Assembly: GCA_900772235.1 (NCBI GenBank)
Contig: CAAGQX010000180.1
Coordinates: forward strand, 1 to 11,171
Reading direction: 5' to 3'
DNA: 11,171 bases
DNA from: Clostridia bacterium
GTDB taxonomy: Bacteria; Bacillota; Clostridia; TANB77; CAG-508
In this document: positions 1 to 6,862 of the stretch, one piece after another
Numbering within the stretch: the stretch's first letter is position 1
Layout: each line of letters begins with the position of its first letter
Notes under the pieces: generated by a model
What the model was told of the DNA's origin: nothing
The model's database searches: none
The model's input: only the letters and a program-made list of their open reading frames with translations
Program-made: the position numbers and the translations under genes

Positions 1-335
1 AAAACGTCGAAATTACTTATTAAATCTTTTGCTCCGTTTTATTACTATCTAAAATAACACAATACTAAAACATTTCTTTTTCTAACTCTCGAACTCTTTT
101 AGTTTTATTACTATCTAAAATAACACAATACTAAAACAGATTTAAGTGTGTCTAGGCTGTTTGCAACGTTTTATTACTATCTAAAATAACACAATACTAA
201 AACGCACCGTCAGGATTATTAAAAAAACAAGTTGTTTTATTACTATCTAAAATAACACAATACTAAAACCGACTATTCTAACAAATGGTTTTTTGCTTGG
301 TTTTATTACTATCTAAAATAACACAATACTAAAAC
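1..335 (-). CRISPR. Type II-A CRISPR array (5 full repeats plus one partial)
   Basis: Five identical 36-bp repeats lie at 36-71, 102-137, 168-203, 234-269 and 300-335. The last 5 bases of a sixth occupy 1-5, so the array continues beyond the left edge. Five spacers (6-35, 72-101, 138-167, 204-233, 270-299) are each exactly 30 bp and unrelated to one another. Read on the minus strand the repeat begins GTTTTAGTATTGTG and ends AGTAATAAAAC, the GTTTTAG...AAAAC form typical of type II-A. Three facts fix the orientation as minus: the repeat start, the leader on the csn2 side, and the plus-strand tracrRNA anti-repeat at 6203-6235. The newest spacer is therefore 270-299. No repeat decay is visible within the window, which suggests an active or recently active array. 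Confidence 0.98.
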
Positions 336-391
336 CTCAAATTAGTAGTTTTTTCGGTTAATGACTCCGGTGTTATTTAGACAGTCTTTGT
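336..391 (-). promoter_or_regulatory. CRISPR leader with ATTTGAG anchor
   Basis: This is the 56-bp gap between the csn2 stop and the first repeat. On the minus strand it ends in ATTTGAG (342-336) directly against the repeat's GTTTTAG. ATTTGAG is one of the known leader-anchoring sequences that direct spacer insertion by Cas1-Cas2 in type II-A systems. The leader is short, so the array promoter probably extends into the csn2 3' end or the array is co-transcribed with the cas operon. I see no strong -35/-10 pair. Confidence 0.75.
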
Positions 392-1072
392 TTATATCTC
401 ATCAAAATTTTCATCTATAATATTCTTTTGTTCATATTTTAGCAATTTTTCACTATGCCTGTTTTCTATTACTAGTAAATTAATATTATTATATATTGAA
501 TATTTATATATTTCAAGTAATTCATCTTCATTTACATATGTCTTTAAATTAGGTATTACCAACACTCTGGCAATTTTTAAGCTTGCTAGTATGTTTATTA
601 CAAACTCTATTTTTTCCACCATTGTTGTATAGCAAGATGAGTCTATTTTTACATTAAATGCTTTCAATAAGTCTAACATTTCAATTTCACTATTTATATT
701 AAATTCAAATGGAATCTCATTTATTTCTTCAACTAAATAATGTCTTAATTGTAATATTGTATTTTCTATTTCATTATCTTGCCTATTTTTTATATTTTGA
801 TTTAACATATTGTATATTTTATTTATAATTTTCTTTGAATTGAAATCAATATTAAACAAATCTGTTAATACATATACCATCTTATCTATTTTAAGCCTTT
901 TTTCTTCATCCATTAATACAATTTTATTATCTTCTTCTGTTCCCTCGTTACTTTGTTCATTAATGTAACTAATAAAGTTTGAGAATAGTTTTTGATTATA
1001 TATCTCTAAAATGTTTACTGCATTTTCTTTAAAATATATTTTATTTTCAAATCCAATTATAGACATTATCAT
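392..1072 (-). CDS. csn2: CRISPR-associated protein Csn2
   Basis: The product has 226 residues, close to the usual length of about 220 for Csn2. Csn2 is the type II-A signature protein: a ring-shaped tetramer that binds DNA ends and is required with Cas9, Cas1 and Cas2 for spacer acquisition. The call rests on position (last cas gene before the leader), length, and family-like sequence: an SIIGFENKI opening, a central helical region, and a late hydrophobic strand containing RVLVIPNLKTYV. The start at 1072 overlaps the stop of the frame-corrected cas2 as ATGA, implying translational coupling. A second ATG six bases downstream (1066) is also possible. A GGAAAGG-like ribosome site lies about 11 nt upstream of 1072. 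The reading frame is intact. Confidence 0.95.
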   Translation of the reverse strand: MIMSIIGFENKIYFKENAVNILEIYNQKLFSNFISYINEQSNEGTEEDNKIVLMDEEKRLKIDKMVYVLTDLFNIDFNSKKIINKIYNMLNQNIKNRQDNEIENTILQLRHYLVEEINEIPFEFNINSEIEMLDLLKAFNVKIDSSCYTTMVEKIEFVINILASLKIARVLVIPNLKTYVNEDELLEIYKYSIYNNINLLVIENRHSEKLLKYEQKNIIDENFDEI

Positions 1073-1390
1073 AATATTACAAGCCTTTCCATATTATCTA
1101 AATTATTGTTATTTTTATTTCCGTACAATATAATCCATTGAACTAAATTGCCTTTCAGTAATTACAAGCATTTGTACTATTCCTTTTGGAGGTTTATTTT
1201 TCTCAATTTTGTCTCTAATTGCACTTGTAGCTGAATTATTCAGAGTAAGTTTAGAATATACAGACTCTTGCATCATTATAAAACCTTCTTTTATTAAAAA
1301 TCTTCTAAATTGTGAATGTTTTTTTCTATCTTTTATCGTTTCTGTTGGTAAATCAAAAAATACTAATACTCTCATAAATCTATATCTCAT
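1069..1390 (-). CDS. cas2: Cas2 adaptation endonuclease, +1 frame break near the 3' end
   Basis: Cas2 is the small ferredoxin-fold subunit of the Cas1-Cas2 integrase. The opening MRYRFMRVLVFFDLP and later FRRFLIKEGFIMMQESVY and PPKGIVQMLVITERQ segments match type II-A Cas2. The uninterrupted frame ends at 1115 after 91 residues (...MDYIVRK), without the usual C-terminal strand. Skipping the C at 1123 continues the protein as GNKNNNNLDNMERLVIL and stops at 1071-1069. This gives 106 residues with the expected VG(E/N)K...ERLVI-type tail. The corrected stop overlaps the csn2 start as ATGA, and the gene's own start overlaps the cas1 end by 11 bp, so it fits a tightly coupled operon. The break sits at GTA-C-GGA, the same pattern as in cas9. 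It may be recoding, a mutation or a sequence error. Confidence 0.93.
1115..1124 (-). other. Frame break in cas2 at an in-frame CGG codon
   Basis: On the minus strand the zero frame reads GTA CGG AAA TAA. The +1 frame reads GTA (C) GGA AAT AAA and restores the conserved glycine and the C-terminal strand of Cas2. The extra base is at 1123. CGG is otherwise unused in frame in this window except at the equivalent break in cas9. Confidence 0.8.
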
Positions 1391-2246
1391 AATTTAAAAC
1401 TTTACTTTCTTTATTATTTTCTAGTGCGTCAAATACACTTTGTACATATATTGGTATTGCATTTGATACAAATTGTTCCTTATTATCTATTTTTATTGTA
1501 TTATTTAAAAAATCTATTAATTTGTATTTATGCTCCTTATCTAGCTCAGAGTTTATACTATTATATACAATTTCGTCTATTAATGGTCTAAATGGTTCCA
1601 TTAAATCACAAGTCAAATTAAATTGGTTAAATTCACTTTTATGATTTATTCCTATTTGTGTTATATATCCTTTGCTCGCAACTTCCTTATTTATTGTTGA
1701 TAATAATATAGAATATCCATAGTCTAATCCTTTATTTATGTTGTCATCTGCACCTCTTATAAACCTCTTTCCGAATAGCAAATTAAAATACACTTTCGCA
1801 GCATGTCCTTCTCTATTTGTTGAATCTCCCTCTTCAACGCTTGCTTCATATTCTAACAACTTTTCATATTCATCAATTTTTAGTTTTTTCAATAGCATTG
1901 CTTGATTATGAATTTTGTGTTTCACAATTTGTTGCCATACTTTATTTTTTGTTTCATTTTTCCATTTAATTTGATTTTGTATTTTTTTACTTGTATTAAA
2001 AGAACTATAGTATGGTACAATCTCACCTGCAGGATTATGTGCTTCGTCACAAAATATTAATTTAATTTTATTATTTATAAGCTCATTTATTAAATATGAT
2101 GTTATTGATACCATACCATTTTCTATCATAATTATATTTATTTCTGAAAGATGAATCATCTGTAATGTTTCGCTTCTTATTACTAAATAGTCATTTTTAT
2201 AACTAAGTTTACAATTTTTATTTATTACAATAGTTCTCCATCCCAT
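1380..2246 (-). CDS. cas1: CRISPR integrase Cas1
   Basis: The product is a full-length 288-residue type II Cas1, the metal-dependent integrase that inserts spacers at the leader end together with Cas2. It opens MGWRTIVINKNCKLSYKN, as type II Cas1 proteins do. It carries the catalytic glutamate segment STNREGHAAKVYF (about residues 143-155), then LDYGYSILLS, and then the active-site histidine and acidic residue in GINHKSEFNQF...DLMEPFRPLID. The ATG at 2246 lies inside the last codons of cas9 (29-bp overlap), with GAAGG about 10 nt upstream. The 3' end overlaps cas2 by 11 bp. The frame is intact with no missing catalytic residue, which argues against general decay of the locus. Confidence 0.97.
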   Translation of the reverse strand: MGWRTIVINKNCKLSYKNDYLVIRSETLQMIHLSEINIIMIENGMVSITSYLINELINNKIKLIFCDEAHNPAGEIVPYYSSFNTSKKIQNQIKWKNETKNKVWQQIVKHKIHNQAMLLKKLKIDEYEKLLEYEASVEEGDSTNREGHAAKVYFNLLFGKRFIRGADDNINKGLDYGYSILLSTINKEVASKGYITQIGINHKSEFNQFNLTCDLMEPFRPLIDEIVYNSINSELDKEHKYKLIDFLNNTIKIDNKEQFVSNAIPIYVQSVFDALENNKESKVLNYEI

Positions 2247-5200
2247 TTATTTTATACCTTCTTTCGTACATTCCTGTTACTGATTTGTCTATAAATATCA
2301 TATTATTTAAGGTTTCTGTTTTAAAACTCTTTCCACTTCTTCTTCCTGCCCTCTCTCCTTGTTTTAGTTTTTTTAAATTTCCTTGTCCTCTGTGCATTAG
2401 ATCAATAATCCCATTTATTGTAAGTACCTTGTCTTTATATTCTAGTTCTTTAAAGATTTCTTTTATTTCGTTACTGCTTAATTTCTGATATATAGAATTG
2501 AATATTTTATATTCGTTTTTTAACTTTTCCAATAAATAATCATAAATATCTTCCATTTTCTTTTGAACCTTCTCTTTTTCATCTTCCGTTATTTTTTCTT
2601 GATTCATTATATATATCAACTCTGATATTTCTGGTGTTACAACTAGCTGCTTATTACTTCTGTATTCACTATCGCTTAATAACATCATTGGTTCATTATT
2701 TTCATCTATATATTCCTGGTATTTTAAGATTTTCGGTCTTATAATTTTTATTTTAGATGCTTCTTTTGTTTTACTTTCTATGTACTTCATTAGGGTAGTT
2801 TTGCCATTTTCTATATCATATTTAATTTTTACAGGTATTCCTATCATTTCTGTTTGTTCTTTTCCCTTTTTATCTATATAACTATAAATTGTAAAATATG
2901 CTTTGTTTTCTCCGGAATATCCTCCGTATTTTTGAACATCTAATCCTTCTTTTAAAGGTATTACTGCTTTTACTGTTTTATCTTTTGGTCCATATACTGT
3001 TTGTTTATAAAATGCTCCTGTTTGTTCTTCTAACTTATGAGTTATGAAACAGTCTTTGTATTCAAGCGTTTTCTTAACCTTGTTTTTGTCTATATTATTA
3101 GAAACCATACCCATTATTATCCATACTCTGTTTTTTTCTTCTTCACTTTTTTTAATATATTTTTTTACATATTGCGTATATTTATATTCATCTTTGTATT
3201 GCAACTTTTGATCTATTACATTTCCTATTACACTTATAATATACGCATCTTGTGCATGATGATAATCATTGATATTTCTATTTTTATATATTTCAAAAAA
3301 TTTTCTAAAATTATGTGTAAGATTTGCTCTTATTGCAAACACATCTGTATTTGGGTATTGATTGACCAACAAATTTGTTATGTATTTTGTACTTTGCCTT
3401 GTTTCTATCAACTGTCTAGATACAAATTTTACTTTTTCATTATCTGTTTCAAACATCTTTCTTCTTGTTAAATTATAGTATTTTTTTTCATCAATTAAGC
3501 CATTTTTTCTTAATTGTTTCCACCACATTTCTTGTTTATTTATTATTTTTTCATCTAACAGCAAGCTACCACTTTTTCTTTGATTTTCTTCTTTGAATAC
3601 TAATGCTTTGTTTGACAAGCTGTCGTCTTTAACATAACTTTGAGGCAATATATGATCCACTTCGTATAAATAAAGAGTATCAATATTTAGCGGTCTTGAA
3701 CTATACATACATCTTCCATTCTGTATAAAGTATAAGTATAATTTCTCATTGAAGTCTTTTTCATTTTGCTTCTTTTTTAGTTCTTTATATACATTAGGAT
3801 TGTAGTCTCTTAACATTTTTATTTCTTCTTCATATTTTTCATATATTTTTAGAAGTATTTTTGCTCTGTTATCTTTTCTTTTATTTTTTTCTTGTTCTTC
3901 CCTTGCAAACTCTATATAAATATTTCTAGGATCTCTTTTCATTATTTTTTTAATTTCTTCTACTATTTTAAGGCTTTGCCATATAGCTCTTTTATTTGCT
4001 GGTGATGTAGGAATATCGTCTACATCTTTATATGTTATTTGTTTTTCTTCTATTTTAATCCTATTTGCAATTTGCTTATTAAAACCATACACATCATTAT
4101 TTATAATTTGCATAAAGTTATCTTTTGTTGCTCTTAATTTCTCCATTATGTTTTTTCTATCATCATCCGCCTGAATCCCAACAAGTAATTCTTTTGATAA
4201 TCTTGACCAGCCACTATAGTTTTTCTTTATTAATTGGCTTATTACCTTATCCTCTAAACCATATGTATTTTTTATTTTTCTTTTTAGTATTTTTTTATCC
4301 TCAAATATTGTAATCCATTCAATTATATTTTCTGCCATTTCAATGTTCTCATCATTTATATAGCCAAGTATGTTTTTAATATCAATATATGATGACATAT
4401 TAGACATAAATTTATCCACTTCTGCTAGCCCAGTAATTGATGTAACTTCTGAAAATATTTGATAATCTAACAATAACTGTTTTAAATCTTTTGCTTTTAC
4501 CGTTTTCTTTACCTTAAATAACTTATCTATTATAAGTTGTTTAGTTTTCGGAGTTAATTTATGATTATTTACTCTTATATTAGCAAGCTCATTTAATACG
4601 CAAAATTCAGAATATAGAATTGATTGCTTTGGAATTACATCTTCATTTATTAAATATGTACATTTATTTGTCATTCTTTTTATGAATTTTTCTGCCGTTT
4701 CATCAACATTAACAACAGTATTAAATGTCCACGGCAATATTTTTTCATTTGAATTTCTAACAACCCAAGCAAATCTGCTCTTTCCTTCCTGTGCCAAAGG
4801 TCCTACATAGTATGGAATTCTAAATTTCATTAATTCTAATATATATTTTTTATTTTCTTGTATTGTTTGATAAAATTGTTCTTGATTTTCTAGTATCTTC
4901 TCAAGTTCTTGGTAATGTAATTGATATGGAATTGCAGAGTTAGCTGTTGTGTTTATTTTTATTAAGAATGTTTCATTATCTATCTCTTTTAATATTTCTT
5001 CTTTTTCTTCACACTCTGGAACATCTTCCAAATCATTCTTTATCCTTTTATATAAGTCTTCTAATGAGCAAGATGATATGTTTTTTTCAAAATGCGCATA
5101 ACTATTATCTTTTTCTTTCCTAAACATATTATTGTATTCATTTTTTAAATATTTTCTATACAAGTTTTTTATATTATTTAAATCAACCTTATATTTATCA

Positions 5201-6157
5201 TATTTGTTTATAAAAGCTGTTGAAATACTACTATTTCCTTGTAGAATATCTTGCAATATAAACCAATTATATATTTTTAATAATAAATCATATATATATG
5301 CTTGGTCTTGTAAACTTTCTTTTATTTCTTCTTCATTTGGTATTTCTTTATTGAAAGAAATATTCGGATTTTCTATGTTAATATCAAATATTTTATTTAC
5401 ATCAAATTTATATCCTAAGATTGCATTAACAATTCCAGTAATTATAGCTTTTTCGTCTTTTTCATAATCAAAGAATTCTATTATTAAATCTTTCTTTTGT
5501 CCCTTTGATTTTGTTTTATCTTTTAATATATTTTGAATTTCTTCCGCTTCAGAAGTACAATTTATTTCTAATGTATTTTTTATAAAATCTATCAGTTCAT
5601 TTATAGGTTCTGCTATTTCATTATTATTATTAAGCTCTCCTTCATATAAAAAGTTTCCACGATATTTTATTATATGGTGAACTGCAAGATAAATAAGTCT
5701 AAGATTGTGCTTTTCCTTACTTTCCACAAGTTCTCGTCTTAGATGGTATATTGTTGGATATTTCTTATAGTATATAGGATCTGAAAATTCAAGTTCAGAA
5801 AACAAGTTATATTTTTTGCCATTAATTGAATCATTATTTTTGTCTTCTTTAGTTTTAGATGTTTCTCTAAGCATTGGAAAAAAATTTGGATATTCTTTTT
5901 CCATATCATCTAACATTAAACTTTGTAATATATTTATTCTTTCCTTTCTTCTCTCAATTCTCCTTCTTGTTCCTCTAAGCATTCTTGTTCCGAGCTGCTG
6001 TATCTCCTTCATTAAATATTCGTGCACCCCACATATTTTTGTTTCCGCGTTTTAAAATATTGTTATTTAAATCGGTTACTGCCCACCCAACTGAACTTGT
6101 TCCTATATCTAGTCCTATATTGTAATTTTCAATTTTTTTAAAATTTTTTTGTTCCAT
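2218..6157 (-). CDS. cas9: Cas9 effector nuclease (type II-A), +1 frame break near the 5' end
   Basis: Cas9 is the RNA-guided DNA endonuclease of type II CRISPR. Correcting one extra base gives 1312 residues, normal for II-A. Numbered on that product: RuvC-I IGLDIGTSSVGWAV with D17; bridge helix RMLRGTRRRIERRKERI from about 58; alpha-helical REC lobe to about 700; RuvC-II IYIEFAREEQ with E749; HNH VDHILPQSYVKDDSLSNKAL with H835 and N858; RuvC-III YHHAQDAYI with H967 and D970; then the PAM-interacting end finishing near SVTGMYERRYKI. All catalytic residues are present. RuvC-III has Gln where S. pyogenes has His985. The ATG at 6157 is preferred over an in-frame TTG at 6166, because AGGAGAG lies 10 nt before the ATG but only 1-3 nt before the TTG. 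The frame breaks after Ala55 (GCT-C-GGA at 5995-5990), and from 5989 to 2218 it is uninterrupted. The 3' end overlaps cas1 by 29 bp. Confidence 0.95.
5975..6157 (-). CDS. cas9: Zero-frame N-terminal Cas9 fragment (RuvC-I only)
   Basis: Without a frameshift, translation from the ATG at 6157 gives a 60-residue peptide containing RuvC-I (D17) and ending ...GDTAARNKNA at a TAG (5977-5975). The alignment to other Cas9 proteins leaves the zero frame after GDTAA and resumes in the +1 frame with G-T-R-M-L-R-G-T-R-R-R. That spacing matches S. pyogenes TAEATRLKRTARRRY residue for residue in length. A +1-frame ATG (5982-5980) overlaps this stop as ATGCTTAG, so a second polypeptide of 1254 residues could start at the bridge helix by reinitiation. 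A GTG at 6027 also opens that frame, but its leading residues do not resemble Cas9. Confidence 0.6.
   Translation of the reverse strand: MEQKNFKKIENYNIGLDIGTSSVGWAVTDLNNNILKRGNKNMWGARIFNEGDTAARNKNA
5989..5996 (-). other. Frame break in cas9 at an in-frame CGG codon
   Basis: On the minus strand the zero frame reads GCA GCT CGG AAC AAG AAT GCT TAG. Skipping the C at 5992 gives GCA GCT GGA ACA AGA ATG CTT AGA and restores the bridge helix. The geometry equals that of the cas2 break: a C before GGA-A. It is not a homopolymer, so ordinary slippage is not an obvious cause. An AAGGAG motif lies 11 nt upstream of the CGG. Cas2 has no equivalent, so it is probably irrelevant. Confidence 0.8.
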
Positions 6158-6160
6158 ATC

Positions 6161-6189
6161 TTGCAATCTCTCCTTTTCTATGCTATAGT
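6161..6189 (+). promoter_or_regulatory. Predicted tracrRNA promoter
   Basis: TTGCAA (6161-6166), a 17-nt spacer and TATAGT (6184-6189) form a sigma-A type promoter. TG one base before the -10 adds an extended element. The predicted start is near 6196, a few bases before the anti-repeat. The promoter lies over the cas9 ribosome site and its alternative TTG codon, so transcription of tracrRNA and of the cas operon must overlap on opposite strands. Confidence 0.65.
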
Positions 6190-6195
6190 TAGTTT

Positions 6196-6319
6196 GCTAT
6201 TAATTACTATCTAAAATAGCACAATGAGTTAAAATAAGGTTTAACCTTAAATGCCAATTTTGTATTGGTTTCACTTAGGTGAATTTAAGTTCTAGTTATC
6301 TAGAACTTTTATTTTTTTG
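6196..6319 (+). ncRNA. tracrRNA
   Basis: This is the trans-activating RNA that pairs with the CRISPR repeat for RNase III processing and Cas9 loading. The anti-repeat at 6203-6235 is complementary to the minus-strand repeat transcript, with one G-U wobble at 6219. An internal bulge has 2 nt (GU) on the crRNA side against 4 nt (GAGU) on the tracr side. The lower stem is UAAAAU against GUUUUA, the same layout as S. pyogenes. Next come a nexus hairpin AAGG/CCTT (6236-6239/6245-6248), hairpin CCAAT/ATTGG (6254-6258/6264-6268), hairpin TTCAC/GTGAA (6270-6274/6279-6283), and a terminator stem. The RNA is divergent from cas9 and transcribed opposite to it. The 5' end is inferred from the promoter, so it may be off by several bases or have longer forms. 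Confidence 0.92.
6287..6319 (+). terminator. Intrinsic terminator of tracrRNA
   Basis: A 9-bp perfect stem, AAGTTCTAG (6287-6295) with CTAGAACTT (6300-6308) and a TTAT loop, is followed by a T-rich tract to 6319. It also forms the last hairpin of the tracrRNA. Confidence 0.85.
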
Positions 6320-6720
6320 TCTTAAGTCTGTTTACTTGCCCTTTTTTGTGTAATATAAATATTCTCATTTCATACCTATCATTAAGGACTTCATATAATA
6401 AGGCATTAGCTATTTTTTATTATATAGCATTTTTATATTTCTTTTCTGCATTCCTTTTTTATAATACAGTATTATCTGTGCAAAAAATGTCGAATTATGG
6501 TATAAAAGGCAGAAATTTTAATAAAAATATTTTTTCCTAATTCTTTTGAAAAGTTTATTCATTTGTAATTTTTCCTCGCTGATATAATTTTAAAAAAGGT
6601 TTATATACTAGGTGACTTATAAGTGGCACTCTATAATAGCATCTACTAACAATAGCCAAAAGTACTAATAATAAGGTTAATTTAGTTACAAATAAATTTA
6701 CTAAAAGTAAAAACAATTAA
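6320..6720. other. Non-coding stretch without a supported gene
   Basis: This AT-rich stretch lies between the tracrRNA terminator and a short plus-strand coding remnant. A 64-codon plus-strand open frame (6346-6540) has low-complexity hydrophobic composition and no ribosome site, so I do not call it a gene. A TATAAT at 6632-6637 (plus strand) could be a -10 box but lacks a good -35. No tRNA, repeat or insertion sequence is visible. The promoter of the cas operon must lie here or within the tracrRNA gene. I found only weak minus-strand candidates. Confidence 0.6.
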
Positions 6721-6807
6721 AGGGACATTATCAAAAGGAATGAAAGGCATTATAGAGATGGATTTGTTTATGGTTCTGAATTGGTTGCATGGTGTTTTGG
6801 AAGATAG
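6721..6807 (+). pseudogene. Possible 3' remnant of a plus-strand gene
   Basis: The plus strand carries 28 codons without stops, with protein-like composition, encoding ...RHYRDGFVYGSELVAWCFG-R then TAG at 6805-6807. They have no start codon in context, are preceded by a TAA, and are followed four bases later by a strong terminator, as the tail of a gene would be. I do not recognise the family. The length is too short to exclude chance. Confidence 0.25.
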
Positions 6808-6810
6808 TCA

Positions 6811-6852
6811 AAAAAATACAAGATTGGAATAATTTCAATCTTGTATTTTTTT
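6811..6852. terminator. Strong bidirectional intrinsic terminator
   Basis: A perfect 16-bp inverted repeat, AAAAAATACAAGATTG (6811-6826) with CAATCTTGTATTTTTT (6836-6851), has a 9-nt loop. A-runs and T-runs on the two sides allow it to work on both strands. It lies 11 bp past the SIMPL gene stop on the minus strand and just past the short plus-strand coding remnant. Confidence 0.85.
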
Positions 6853-6862
6853 ATTATCGTTT

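Noticed and set aside
2285..5467. Several plus-strand open frames within the cas9 region (2285-2488, 3037-3471, 4125-4313, 5132-5467)
   Set aside because: They lie antisense to conserved Cas9 coding sequence, have hydrophobic F/I/Y/S-rich composition typical of antisense AT-rich frames, and lack ribosome sites.
5975..5977. Stop-codon readthrough of the TAG in cas9
   Set aside because: The zero frame beyond the TAG does not encode Cas9; conserved sequence continues only in the +1 frame.
1121..5992. CGG reassigned to another amino acid, as in some other bacteria
   Set aside because: Changing the meaning of CGG would not move the reading frame. Both genes hit stops soon after in the zero frame and clearly continue in the +1 frame.
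6025..6027. GTG at 6027 as the genuine start of cas9
   Set aside because: It would lack RuvC-I and D17, and its first residues do not resemble Cas9, whereas the zero frame upstream encodes a perfect RuvC-I from 6157.
6190..6330. Promoter for the cas operon inside the tracrRNA gene
   Set aside because: Candidates on the minus strand, such as TTGGCA with TATTTT, have poor spacing (about 15 nt) or weak boxes; a promoter must exist nearby but cannot be placed from sequence alone.
6346..6540. 64-codon plus-strand open frame downstream of the tracrRNA
   Set aside because: No ribosome site, low-complexity composition and no recognisable domain; chance open frames of this size are common at this base composition.
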